A stretch of DNA of 12,824 nt from JAYWIG01 sp043789035 (GTDB lineage: Bacteria > Pseudomonadota > Gammaproteobacteria > Burkholderiales > Burkholderiaceae_E): the NCBI GenBank assembly GCA_043789035.1, contig JAYWIG010000148.1, forward strand, positions 1-12,824. Reading direction: 5' to 3'. The position numbers were made by a program, and so were the translations under genes. Below are positions 1-6,374 of the stretch, one piece after another (position 1 is the stretch's first letter; the number at the start of each line of letters is the position of its first letter). Below the pieces are notes generated by a model. The model had not been told where the DNA came from. It worked only from the letters and a program-made list of their open reading frames with translations, and did no database searches.

Positions 1-898
1 TTGCAAACACCACTTTATCTGGGCCGAAGAAATCTAAGCCACATCGCAGTGCCGAGGCTGAACCGCCAAGCACCGTATCGCCATAAAACATTTTGAAATA
101 CTCAATCGGCGGTTTTGATAAGCGCTTCAACACTTCGGCTTCCGAAGGGTCTGTACTGCGGCTACCCATTTGTGCCCATAAGGTTTCAGCACGGCCCGAG
201 AAGTACGGAATCATGCCACCACAGTGGTGGGTAATTAATCGAAGGTTGGGTAGCTTCTCAAGCAAGCCCGAAAAAACCAAGCGAGCCATCGCCACGCTTG
301 TCTCCATTGGCCAGCCTAGTACTTGCCATATTTCATATTGCGATTTTTCTTCACCTACATAATCGGCGCGTGTCGCTAGGCGTGCCGGGTGCATCCACAC
401 CGGCATTTTGTGCACTTTAGTAATGCGCTCAAAGATTTGAAAAATCTCTGGCTCGTCCAGCGCTCTACCGTTCACGCTGGTTAGAGTTTGAACACCTCTT
501 GCGCCGAGTTTTTCGATGGCGTAATCCATCTCGATCAAAGCGGCAGCAGGGTTATTCATTGGAAGCGATGCAACGAAGGCTGGGAACTTATCAGGCCACT
601 TACGGCAAATCTCGGCCATACCTTCATTAGCTACGCGAGCGAACGCAGGGGATTGCTCTGCATTGCCCAACATTTCTGGCGACGGCACAGCGAGTGAAAT
701 CACTTGCTGTACTTCTGGAAATGTATTCAACATTTCTACCCTCGCCTCCATGTCCCACAACAAACGAAGACTAGTCATGCGTTTAACGATGCCTAAATCC
801 TTACTGTGCTGTTTGACGAGCTCCAGATAGGCCGGTGGCATCACATGGTTATAGATATCGATTTTGGTTTGTGCGATTTTTGGTTGCGTTGTATTCAT
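1..898 (-). CDS. Amidohydrolase-2 family metal-dependent hydrolase/decarboxylase (3' part cut by window edge)
   Basis: The frame stays open for 299 codons from an ATG at 898 and runs off the left edge. A good Shine-Dalgarno (AAGAAGG, about 4 nt before the ATG) supports this start. The protein looks like a TIM-barrel amidohydrolase of the ACMSD / gamma-resorcylate decarboxylase group (Amidohydro_2): an N-terminal IDIYNH segment (residues 13-18), a WMHPAR motif with H170, and ITHHCGGM with H224/H225. The C-terminal metal-ligand Asp, expected just after DKVVFA, falls beyond the edge. In this family the first motif is usually HxH; here the first position is Tyr16 (Y-N-H), so one usual metal ligand is missing. 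Family members hydrolyse or decarboxylate aromatic-derived and other carboxylic acids in the cytosol. The nearby lyase and MaoC hydratase genes suggest the same catabolic neighbourhood. The substrate cannot be told. Confidence 0.85.
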   Translation of the reverse strand, partial: MNTTQPKIAQTKIDIYNHVMPPAYLELVKQHSKDLGIVKRMTSLRLLWDMEARVEMLNTFPEVQQVISLAVPSPEMLGNAEQSPAFARVANEGMAEICRKWPDKFPAFVASLPMNNPAAALIEMDYAIEKLGARGVQTLTSVNGRALDEPEIFQIFERITKVHKMPVWMHPARLATRADYVGEEKSQYEIWQVLGWPMETSVAMARLVFSGLLEKLPNLRLITHHCGGMIPYFSGRAETLWAQMGSRSTDPSEAEVLKRLSKPPIEYFKMFYGDTVLGGSASALRCGLDFFGPDKVVFA

Positions 899-1025
899 AG
901 CGCCTTCTTGTAACGAGGTAATGATGACGCGTAAACACCGCAAAAATGATCACCCACGAATACCCTTACGAAATAGATCTCAGCCATTGGGAAAACCATA
1001 CGAGTTGACTTATGATCGCTATGAA

Positions 1026-1610
1026 ATGCAAACTAAGCACAGCTCATCGCCAGCGCCTGAGAACGAACTTACCCATTCAATCGTTAACTTTTGGTTCAAC
1101 GAGATTTCGCCCAAGCAATGGTGGGTGAAAAGTACGGAGTTCGATCAATTAATTCGTGATCGCTTCTTACCGGTGTATGAGCAAACTCGCGACGGCCAAC
1201 ATCTTCAATGGCTAAATTCAGCGCAGAGCTGTTTAGCGAGAATCATCGTTCTAGATCAGTTCCCTAGAAATATGTTTCGCGAAAAGCCCGAGTCATTTCA
1301 AACCGATGAATTGGCATTAGCGGCATCTAAACATGCCATCAATTCGGGCTTTGATTCTGAAAAGCCGAGCAACCACAAAGCGTTTCTATACATGCCGTTC
1401 ATTCATAGCGAAGCCCTTGAAGATCAAGTGAAAGCGATTGAATTGTTCACGGCGGCAGGCTCTGAGCTAACCGATAATTTAAAGTTCTCTGAACGGCACA
1501 AAACCATCATTGAACAATTCGGACGATTCCCGCATCGCAACCAAATTCTTGGGCGAGCCTCAAGCCAGGCCGAGCTTGAGTTTCTAAAACAACCTGGCTC
1601 GCGCTTTTAG
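1026..1610 (+). CDS. DUF924 family protein
   Basis: A 194-residue protein matching the DUF924 family along its length. FWF lies near residues 22-24, VLDQFPRNMFR at 75-85, LYMPFIHSE at 121-129, FGRFPHRNQILGR at 165-177, and a C-terminal PGSRF. These are the family's usual conserved blocks, and family members are normally about 180-200 residues, soluble and of unknown biochemical role (predicted all-helical). The start is uncertain. ATG 1026 gives the family length and leaves about 127 bp for divergent promoters with the amidohydrolase, but has no clear Shine-Dalgarno. ATG 924 has GAGG 5 nt upstream and would add 34 residues with no family resemblance, leaving only 25 bp between the divergent genes. 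The stop codon overlaps the tail of the lyase gene fragment on the other strand. Confidence 0.85.
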   Translation: MQTKHSSSPAPENELTHSIVNFWFNEISPKQWWVKSTEFDQLIRDRFLPVYEQTRDGQHLQWLNSAQSCLARIIVLDQFPRNMFREKPESFQTDELALAASKHAINSGFDSEKPSNHKAFLYMPFIHSEALEDQVKAIELFTAAGSELTDNLKFSERHKTIIEQFGRFPHRNQILGRASSQAELEFLKQPGSRF

Positions 1611-2003
1611 TCTTTGATCGAATTCAACACCCGATCTACAATCACCCCTGCCTGCCCCAAGTTATTCATTGGGTTACAAAAGCCTGCCAATTGTTCGCGG
1701 CTTACATGCTTTTGAATTTCTGGATGTTCTGCCAGCAATTCAAGCAAATGCCTTTTTTGTTTGATGCTTCGCGGCAAATGTCGTACACCAAATCATGCGC
1801 GTACTCGTGACCAATGGAGGTGCCTGAGCCCATCATCACTGCTTCTGACATCACTAGGCCATTGGTCATATCAATGGCGCGAAGCATTTGTGCCGCATCG
1901 ACTTCAAGGCCCGCCAAAATAAATTTTGTCTGCTTCAACGCATCGGACATTAAACAGAAAATATCCGTCATCACCACCCATTCGATTTCCCATGGGCCTG
2001 TTG
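1607..2003 (-). pseudogene. Frameshifted 3' fragment of a second copy of the fumarase-superfamily lyase gene
   Basis: This stretch encodes about 132 codons matching the C-terminal third (residues 318-449) of the intact lyase at 3590-4939: TGPWEIEW, DIFCLMS, KQTKFILAGLEVDA, IDMTNGLVMSEAVMMG, EYAHDLVYDICREA and, after a frame change, AGFCNPMNNLGQAG and VDRVLNSIK. A one-base deletion just after the REA codons, around 1760, shifts the frame before a run of A residues. Everything upstream of the TGPWEIEW region is gone and is replaced at about 2004 by the end of an IS91-type remnant. DNA similarity to the intact copy is high but clearly diverged at many third positions, so this is an old paralogue or duplication and not a recent copy. 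It is not expected to make an active enzyme, because the catalytic GSSSTMPQKRNP loop is absent. Confidence 0.85.
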
Positions 2004-2005
2004 GG

Positions 2006-2080
2006 GCAGTTCGAGCAGCCGCATTCGCAGCAACACTATTTGGCTGAACTCTTTGGTTTATGGTTTGGGGACTTACCATC
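2006..2080. repeat. Direct repeat, left copy (IS91-remnant terminus)
   Basis: About 75 bp repeated in the same orientation at 3191-3264. The first 38 bp (2006-2043) are identical. The rest is similar with scattered substitutions and one indel (GGGGAC here, GGGAC there) down to the shared ACTTACC. It is the common 3' end of the two IS91-type remnants and brackets the toxin-antitoxin pair. Confidence 0.9.
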
Positions 2081-2250
2081 CAGGCGCATCGGGCGGCCTT
2101 GTGGCGGCGGCTCTTGGCAGTCGGTTGCAGTTGTGCTCAATGGCTTAGAGTCACTTGCCGCTTGCGGCGCATTCGGGACTGCGATTTGCGCGACCAATTC
2201 CAGCGGCGTGAGAACGATCTTGTGATCTCGCCAGTAAGACCGAGTGATTG
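2006..2250 (-). mobile_element. Remnant of IS91-type transposase gene, 3' end (copy 1)
   Basis: Read on the minus strand from about 2250, the frame gives RSYWRDHKIVLTPLELVAQIA, which resembles the conserved C-terminal block of IS91-family (Y2_Tnp/Transposase_32) transposases, usually followed by ALVPPPR..HRYFGVLAPNSPLRAAVTALA. Here it jumps directly to PNAP; in a shifted frame RHKAARCAWM follows, resembling the family's R-A-A-R-Y-A-W block. A tail of VSPQTINQRVQ and PNSVAANAAARTA ends at the junction with the lyase fragment. The order of blocks fits the family, but there are internal deletions and frameshifts, and the catalytic HUH/Y2 domain is absent. It is therefore an inactive relic. Family assignment is from remembered motifs and not from a search. 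Confidence 0.6.
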
Positions 2251-2301
2251 GTTAGCGCAGCGGAAAAAGTACAACTCATGTAAGCTGCTGCCACTCAACA
2301 T

Positions 2302-2327
2302 TGATACAATGTATAATGATACGTTGT
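2302..2327 (+). promoter_or_regulatory. Promoter -10 with overlapping palindromic operator for the toxin-antitoxin operon
   Basis: A consensus -10 TATAAT lies at 2312-2317, about 40 bp before the antitoxin start; no good -35 is present at 16-18 bp. It sits within an inverted repeat, ACAATGTAT (2306-2314) and ATACGTTGT (2319-2327), arms 8 of 9 matched around a 4-bp centre. The same bases can be read as two direct TGATACxxTGT copies 15 bp apart (2302-2312 and 2317-2327). Toxin-antitoxin operons are usually autorepressed by the DNA-binding antitoxin at such palindromes over the promoter, so this is a likely operator. Confidence 0.55.
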
Positions 2328-2356
2328 TAACCAAAAATCAGCATGGTAAAAACACA

Positions 2357-2689
2357 ATGACAGCGACATTCAATCCAGTCGCCAAACCGCAGCAGTTGCT
2401 TTTGCGATTGCCTGAGGATTTGTCACAACGCTTTGCGCAAATTGTGCCCCAGCGCCAGCGCAGCCGTTTTCTTTTAGACTTATTAAGAGCCGAGCTTGAC
2501 CGTGAAAGTCAAACCTTGGCACTTGCAGCAAAAACATTGACGGAGCTGGAGTCTACGGATTTCAAGACGTTAAGCGAATCAACGCAATGGGAAAGCGCAA
2601 TTTTGACTACTGGAAGCGCAGATGAAGATGCCAACTTCGACGCAGAAACTTTTGAACGCGAGTTTGCAGCCGCTCAAGCCAAACGCTAG
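2357..2689 (+). CDS. Antitoxin of a MazF/PemK-type toxin-antitoxin pair (ribbon-helix-helix-like)
   Basis: A 110-residue protein directly before the MazF-type toxin. The N-terminal part (QLLLRLPEDL to LLDLLRAELDRE, about residues 13-50) has the strand followed by two helices expected of a ribbon-helix-helix DNA-binding dimer. The C-terminal third is acidic (DEDANFDAETFEREF, 89-103), as expected of the flexible tail that wraps and blocks the toxin. ATG 2357 is chosen because the RHH strand begins shortly after it; the open frame continues upstream to 2060 but there crosses the promoter and an IS relic. The Shine-Dalgarno is weak. Role: neutralise the toxin and repress the operon through the palindrome at 2306-2327. 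Assignment rests on position and fold pattern, since antitoxins diverge fast. Confidence 0.75.
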   Translation: MTATFNPVAKPQQLLLRLPEDLSQRFAQIVPQRQRSRFLLDLLRAELDRESQTLALAAKTLTELESTDFKTLSESTQWESAILTTGSADEDANFDAETFEREFAAAQAKR

Positions 2690-2709
2690 GACGTAAGAAC
2701 AATCGAAAT

Positions 2710-3069
2710 ATGGGTAATCGCAATACTGACAATCGAATCGAACGTGGCGAGGTTTATTGGGTAGAACTTGACCCCACGCGAGGGTCTGAAATATCAAAAA
2801 CCCGTCCATGTGTGGTTCTGTCAGCAGTGGAAATCAATCAGCACCGGAATACCGTTGTCGTTATCCCGCTGACAACCACGGCTTCCCCCGCAGTGCCCCC
2901 CCTGCTGGTGGCTACGCCATCCGCTGGCGAATCAAGTAAAGCGCGTATTGAGCACATTCGCGCCGTAGATAAAACCCGCTTGCAACGCAAAATTGGAAGC
3001 CTTGCAGGGCACGACATCAACGCAGTTGAAAATGCGTTGCGAGTGGTGTTACGGTTGCCAAAAGATTAA
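2710..3069 (+). CDS. MazF/PemK-family toxin, endoribonuclease (mRNA interferase)
   Basis: A 119-residue protein with the PemK/MazF SH3-like barrel pattern: RGEVYWVELDPTRGSE (12-27), KTRPCVVLS (30-38), VVIPLTT (50-56) and IEHIRAVDKTRL (80-91). Arg24 of the DPTRGSE loop and Thr55/Thr56 of PLTT correspond to the region of the known active site. Such toxins cut single-stranded mRNA at short sequences and stop translation when the antitoxin is degraded. The length is normal (about 110-120), and no truncation or frameshift is seen. The gene starts 20 nt after the antitoxin stop and is probably co-transcribed from the 2312 promoter. The pair lies between two IS91-type relics, which suggests it was acquired horizontally. 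The exact cleavage site cannot be predicted. Confidence 0.92.
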   Translation: MGNRNTDNRIERGEVYWVELDPTRGSEISKTRPCVVLSAVEINQHRNTVVVIPLTTTASPAVPPLLVATPSAGESSKARIEHIRAVDKTRLQRKIGSLAGHDINAVENALRVVLRLPKD

Positions 3070-3190
3070 CACTGCAATCTTACTCACCGCCGCCATTGCT
3101 GGGGATAGGTATTTTAAATGCCCTTTTTGCTTCCGCTGCCATCGTTTTATCTCACGAAATGAGCATCTGAGTTGATCGCAGGACTGCTTC

Positions 3191-3264
3191 GCAGTTCGAG
3201 CAGCCGCATTCGCAGCAACACTATTTGGGCTGAAATCTGTGGTTGATGGTTTGGGACTTACCCT
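3191..3264. repeat. Direct repeat, right copy (IS91-remnant terminus)
   Basis: Second copy of the repeat at 2006-2080, same orientation. 3191-3228 is identical to 2006-2043; the remainder is diverged. Sequence to its left (3070-3190, after the toxin) is different from that beside the first copy, so the shared part ends sharply at 3191. Confidence 0.9.
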
Positions 3265-3351
3265 CTCGGTGCCCTAGAACGCCATTTGTCCGCGCGCAGG
3301 CGCTAGGGGCGGCGGTTACGGATCTAAGCCGAGGTGATTCAGGATCGTTGG
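3191..3351 (-). mobile_element. Remnant of IS91-type transposase gene, 3' end (copy 2)
   Basis: Minus-strand reading gives PTILNHLGLDP, then a stop, PPPLAPARGQMAF, another stop, and GTERVSPKPSTTDFSPN followed by SVAANAAARTA. IS91-type transposases commonly end with a block like IRxILxHLGEPxxPPRxAPARGPPLW, so this is the extreme C-terminus of such a gene with two in-frame stops. The tail matches copy 1. It abuts an AraC-regulator fragment at about 3352, as if the element had cut into that gene. It is non-functional. Confidence is limited because the match is short. Confidence 0.6.
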
Positions 3352-3554
3352 CACATAACGGTCTGCGTTCAATGCTGGAATTGGCGCAAGAACTGTGCGT
3401 ATCGGAGCGTACGCTGGCCCGCCATATTCGCGCCGCAACGGGTCGCTCGCAACCTGATTTGCTCCAAGGTATTCGTATTCACCGTGCGCAAGCGTTGCTG
3501 AAAAGCACCCTGCAATCGACACCTCGACAAATCCGTCACAACGATGATTTTTGA
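3352..3554 (+). pseudogene. AraC/XylS-family regulator fragment (helix-turn-helix part only)
   Basis: From about 3366 the frame reads MLELAQELCVSERTLARHIRAATG, then LLQGIRIHRAQALLKST. This is the first helix-turn-helix and linker of an AraC-type DNA-binding domain (compare LAxxLxVSERTLxRRFRAATG and LQxLRIxxAQxLLxxT). The ligand-binding domain is missing, replaced by the IS91-type relic at 3351. The second helix-turn-helix is lost at the other end, where the frame runs into STPRQIRHNDDF and a stop. No own start or Shine-Dalgarno is convincing. This is a relic, perhaps of the regulator of the adjacent catabolic genes (inference). Confidence 0.65.
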
Positions 3555-3589
3555 TACCTAGATATTGTTATGCTTTGGCGTAGCGCCGA

Positions 3590-4939
3590 CTATTTCTTAA
3601 TCGAATTCAACACGCGATCAACCATCACGCCAGCTTGGCCCAAGTTATTCATTGGGTTACAAAAGCCAGCAAGCTGTTCGCGGGTGACGTGCTTATTAAT
3701 CTCGGGGTGTTCGGCAAGCAAATCGAGCAGATGCCGTTTTTGCTTAATCGCTTCGCGGCAAATGTCGTACACCAAATCATGGGCGTACTCGCGGCCAATA
3801 TAAGGGCCTAAGCCCATCATTACTGCTTCCGACATTACCAAGCCATTGGTCATATCGATGTTGCGAAGCATTTGCTCTGCGTCCACTTCAAGGCCAGCCA
3901 ATATGAATTTGGTTTGCTTTAGCGCACCGGACATTAAACAGAAAATATCCGTCATCGCCACCCATTCGATTTCCCACGGGCCTGTTGAACGCTCATGGTC
4001 GGCCACCATTGCATCCATCAAAGATGCAGCCAACTGGCGCACCACGGAAATATTAGCGTGAATATAGAGGCAAGAAATTGGGTTGCGCTTTTGCGGCATG
4101 GTCGATGACGAGCCCCGGCCCGGCGCGAACGGTTCGAACACTTCGGCCACTTCGGTTTGCATGAGTAGCTTGACGTCCATCGCAATCTTGCCGAGCGAAC
4201 CACCGACGATGCCCAAGAAGGCACCCACTTCGGCAAAGTTATCGCGCACCGTGTGCCATGAAATCAATGGCTGGCCTAAACCAAGCTCTTTCATTAAACC
4301 GGCTTGCGTTTCCATCGCACCAGTTTCTAACGAAGACAAGGTTCCCGAAGCGCCGCCAAACTCGCCAACTAAAACACGCGGCTTGAGCTGTTCTAATCGC
4401 TCTCGATGGCGCTCAATGCCCGCCAAGATGCTGGCCATTTTGTAGCCGAAGGTAATCGGTGTGGCCTGCTGCAAATTACTGCGGCCAATGATTGGTGTGT
4501 CACGATGCGTCTTTGCGAGTTTCACTAGGGATTGCGAAATCTCTTTTAAGTCTTGCTCAACAATAGCCAAGCCTTCACGAATTTGCAGTACGGCCGCTGT
4601 ATCGGTGATGTCTTGAGTCGTTGCACCCCAATGGCAATACTCACCCAAGCCATCGCGGCAGTGGGAATTGATGTGGTTCACGACAGCAATAATTGGGTAG
4701 CCGATTTGCTCCGTCTTCGCTTTTAATTTCGCCCAGTCAATCGTGCCGAGCTCGCAGTTTTTAACGATCTCTTCAGCGGCCTCTTTGGGAATAATGCCTA
4801 GCTCACCCTGCACTTTGGCTAGCGCGCGTTCGATATCTAAATACTTCGCAGTTCGGTTTTCGTCCGACCATACTTGACGCATCGCTGCATCACTAAACAT
4901 ATCACCAAAAATTTTTGAATCAACAATACTCGCGGCCAA
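3590..4939 (-). CDS. Fumarase/aspartase-superfamily lyase, 3-carboxy-cis,cis-muconate cycloisomerase / adenylosuccinate lyase-like
   Basis: A 449-residue cytosolic homotetramer-type enzyme with the three superfamily blocks: CHWGATTQDITDT (102-114), GRSNLQQATPITFG (152-165) and the signature loop GSSSTMPQKRNP (276-287), whose serine is the catalytic base in this superfamily. True PurB proteins have a catalytic His in the second block (GRTH); here it is Asn155 followed by LQQA, as in 3-carboxymuconate lactonising enzymes, so purine synthesis is unlikely. The start is TTG at 4939, supported by GGAG 6 nt upstream; no ATG is better placed. It lies 33 nt after the MaoC-like gene, same strand, so they form one operon. 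The pairing suggests catabolism of a dicarboxylic or tricarboxylic acid. A diverged partial copy lies at 1607-2003. The substrate is unknown. Confidence 0.88.
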   Translation of the reverse strand: MAASIVDSKIFGDMFSDAAMRQVWSDENRTAKYLDIERALAKVQGELGIIPKEAAEEIVKNCELGTIDWAKLKAKTEQIGYPIIAVVNHINSHCRDGLGEYCHWGATTQDITDTAAVLQIREGLAIVEQDLKEISQSLVKLAKTHRDTPIIGRSNLQQATPITFGYKMASILAGIERHRERLEQLKPRVLVGEFGGASGTLSSLETGAMETQAGLMKELGLGQPLISWHTVRDNFAEVGAFLGIVGGSLGKIAMDVKLLMQTEVAEVFEPFAPGRGSSSTMPQKRNPISCLYIHANISVVRQLAASLMDAMVADHERSTGPWEIEWVAMTDIFCLMSGALKQTKFILAGLEVDAEQMLRNIDMTNGLVMSEAVMMGLGPYIGREYAHDLVYDICREAIKQKRHLLDLLAEHPEINKHVTREQLAGFCNPMNNLGQAGVMVDRVLNSIKK

Positions 4940-4972
4940 AATCTACTCCGATATGTAATGAATGCGCTACGC

Positions 4973-5839
4973 TCAAACGGGTGCGGCCAGCGTTGCCGTG
5001 GCGTCCATCGTCAACCAGCCTTCATGGTCGCAGGCCCATAAATGAACGCTTAATCCGTCTGCCGCGACTTTACCCTGCACCGAAAATGGGTTGATATCGA
5101 ATGTCGGCCTTACGGCCTTAAATTCAAACTTCTGTACTACCGCTTGGGAAAGCTGCCTTTGCAACAAATCCATCAACATTGTGGCGATCAAAGGGCCATG
5201 CACGACAAGGCCAGGATAACCTTCGACTTCGGTCACATACTGTCTGTCGTAATGAATGCGATGGCCATTAAAGGTTAAAGCGGAGTACCGAAACAAGAGC
5301 ACATCGTTCGGTACGACTTTGCTTTGCCAATCGAATTGCGTTGGTGCTGCAATCGGCGTTGGCACAACATCGCTAGGCGACGCTGCCGCTCGATACACAA
5401 TATTGTGGTGCTCGGTGAGTGCAACCTCATTCGAACCATTTCTGCGTAGCTCGTGACGCACCTTGACGAAAATCAAGCTTCCAGTACGGCCCGATTTTTC
5501 TTTCACATCAACAATTGTTGACGTTCTAGATAACTTATCGCTAACCAGTAACGGCTCATGAAAAACAAAGTCACTACCCGCCCACATTCGCCTAGGAAGC
5601 AAAACCGGTGGTAAAAATCCGCCACTTTTGGCATGCCCATCAGCACCAATTTCAGATTGTGGGTAAAGCGGTAGGAAATAAAGCCAATGCCACAGCAAAG
5701 GTACTACGGCACCTTTATTAGGGCGTTGCCCGACGGAAGCCGAAGGCCGATCCAACGTTGCAGCAAGGGCGGCTATCGGCGTAGCAGTAATTACATCGCT
5801 AACCGTTTCTTGCCGGCCCACCCAATCTTGTAAGTTCAT
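4973..5839 (-). CDS. MaoC-family dehydratase, mesaconyl-C4-CoA hydratase-like
   Basis: A 288-residue double hot-dog protein. The N-terminal half (MaoC_dehydrat_N type) contains GFLPPVLLPRRMWAGSDFVFH (74-94), typical of mesaconyl/itaconyl-CoA hydratase-like proteins. The C-terminal half carries the hydratase-2 region YSALTFNGHRIHYDRQYV (185-202), with His and Asp residues where the catalytic D/H pair is expected, followed by LVVHGPLIATMLMDLL. These enzymes hydrate or dehydrate the C=C bond of enoyl-CoA thioesters such as mesaconyl-C4-CoA. ATG 5839 is preceded by a GGA-type Shine-Dalgarno. It is the first gene of an operon with the downstream lyase, with a promoter near 5953-5980. Length is normal for the family. 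The exact acyl-CoA cannot be decided from sequence. Confidence 0.85.
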   Translation of the reverse strand: MNLQDWVGRQETVSDVITATPIAALAATLDRPSASVGQRPNKGAVVPLLWHWLYFLPLYPQSEIGADGHAKSGGFLPPVLLPRRMWAGSDFVFHEPLLVSDKLSRTSTIVDVKEKSGRTGSLIFVKVRHELRRNGSNEVALTEHHNIVYRAAASPSDVVPTPIAAPTQFDWQSKVVPNDVLLFRYSALTFNGHRIHYDRQYVTEVEGYPGLVVHGPLIATMLMDLLQRQLSQAVVQKFEFKAVRPTFDINPFSVQGKVAADGLSVHLWACDHEGWLTMDATATLAAPV

Positions 5840-5901
5840 GAATTAATCCAGTTTGTCGCGCTTGAGTCTTATGCTAGTTGAAAGCTACAGGAATCAAATT
5901 C

Positions 5902-5914
5902 GCTGGCTGGGATC
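5902..5914. other. Possible attachment-site-like match to the tRNA-Arg T-arm/acceptor sequence
   Basis: GCTGGCTGGGATC here matches GCTGGCGGGGATC at 11888-11900 inside tRNA-Arg(CCG), 12 of 13 bases in the same orientation. The two sites bracket the four-gene operon. The match is short, was found by eye after the fact, and no integrase is visible, so it may be chance. Confidence 0.25.
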
Positions 5915-5952
5915 ACAAAATACCCTGAAATCCTTGCAGACAAATAATTTCA

Positions 5953-5980
5953 AGTTTAGATTCTTAGAAAGTACCGTCAA
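5953..5980 (-). promoter_or_regulatory. Sigma70-type promoter for the MaoC-lyase operon
   Basis: On the minus strand, TTGACG (-35, 5980-5975), a 16-bp spacer and TAAACT (-10, 5958-5953) lie about 115 bp upstream of the MaoC-like start. It is the best promoter-like pair in the region and points the right way. Five of six bases match the -35 consensus. Confidence 0.45.
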
Positions 5981-6374
5981 CTTTTAAAGTCTCATTGATT
6001 TGACTCAAACTAGATGTCGGCTTCTTCAACAACTTAAGTGTGACGTCAAAGGTCGATCTCATCAATGATAGTTGTTTGGATCAATATTTCGGCTTTACTG
6101 CGCCTTTCCACTGCGGGGCGCTTCTGTTGGGGATGCTAAGGGGCCGGGGGCATGGGGGAAATACCGGCTTGTTTTGCGAAGCAATACAAAGCAGTTTTTT
6201 ACTCATGCCCCTAGGAGCAAATGATCTGCCTCCGAGTCCATTCTTGACGAACATGTCAATTTCACGGTCGGAGCCGAACCGGTAATAGAAATTTGGGATC
6301 GTTCGCCTCCAAACCGTCCCTTGGCCTCTGCAGCCAGATCGTTGATAGTGTGGCCTTACTCTATTTCCCGAGAA
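5981..6374. other. Gene-poor stretch after the four-gene operon, with a G-rich tract
   Basis: I see no convincing gene. A minus-strand frame continues in phase after the TGA stop of the upstream gene for about 88 codons (to about 6100), and another short frame is open, but neither resembles a family I know. No intrinsic terminator with a clear U-run is visible for the operon. A cluster of G-runs lies at 6115-6158 and an 8-bp inverted repeat (GGGGCATG 6147-6154, CATGCCCC 6204-6211) surrounds its right half. Confidence 0.5.
6115..6158 (+). other. Potential G-quadruplex tract
   Basis: Five runs of at least four G occur in 44 bases: 6115-6118, 6129-6132, 6140-6143, 6146-6150 and 6154-6158. The last four are separated by loops of 7, 2 and 3 bases, which fits the canonical quadruplex pattern with four-tetrad potential. 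It lies about 220 bp beyond the stop of the last operon gene, on the strand opposite to its transcript. Confidence 0.6.

Noticed and set aside
864..1025. An upstream extension of the DUF924 gene from ATG 864.
   Set aside because: It overlaps the divergent amidohydrolase start and adds residues with no family resemblance; only the 924 alternative has any ribosome-binding support.
3555..3589. A short GGCG-TAG-CGCC hairpin after the lyase stop as a terminator.
   Set aside because: The stem is only 4 bp and no U-run follows it.
3590..4939. Naming the lyase purB.
   Set aside because: The GRTH catalytic His block of adenylosuccinate lyase is replaced by GRSNLQQA, and the gene sits in a catabolic operon with a MaoC hydratase.
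6040..6285. An 81-codon plus-strand frame in the gap after the operon.
   Set aside because: It spans the G-rich tract, has low-complexity Gly/Pro content, no Shine-Dalgarno, and no resemblance to a family.
6100..6374. Possible TGA readthrough of the last operon gene, since about 88 codons stay open in the same frame after its stop.
   Set aside because: No selenocysteine-type hairpin or frameshift signal is evident, and the extension has no family resemblance; an open run of this length can occur by chance.
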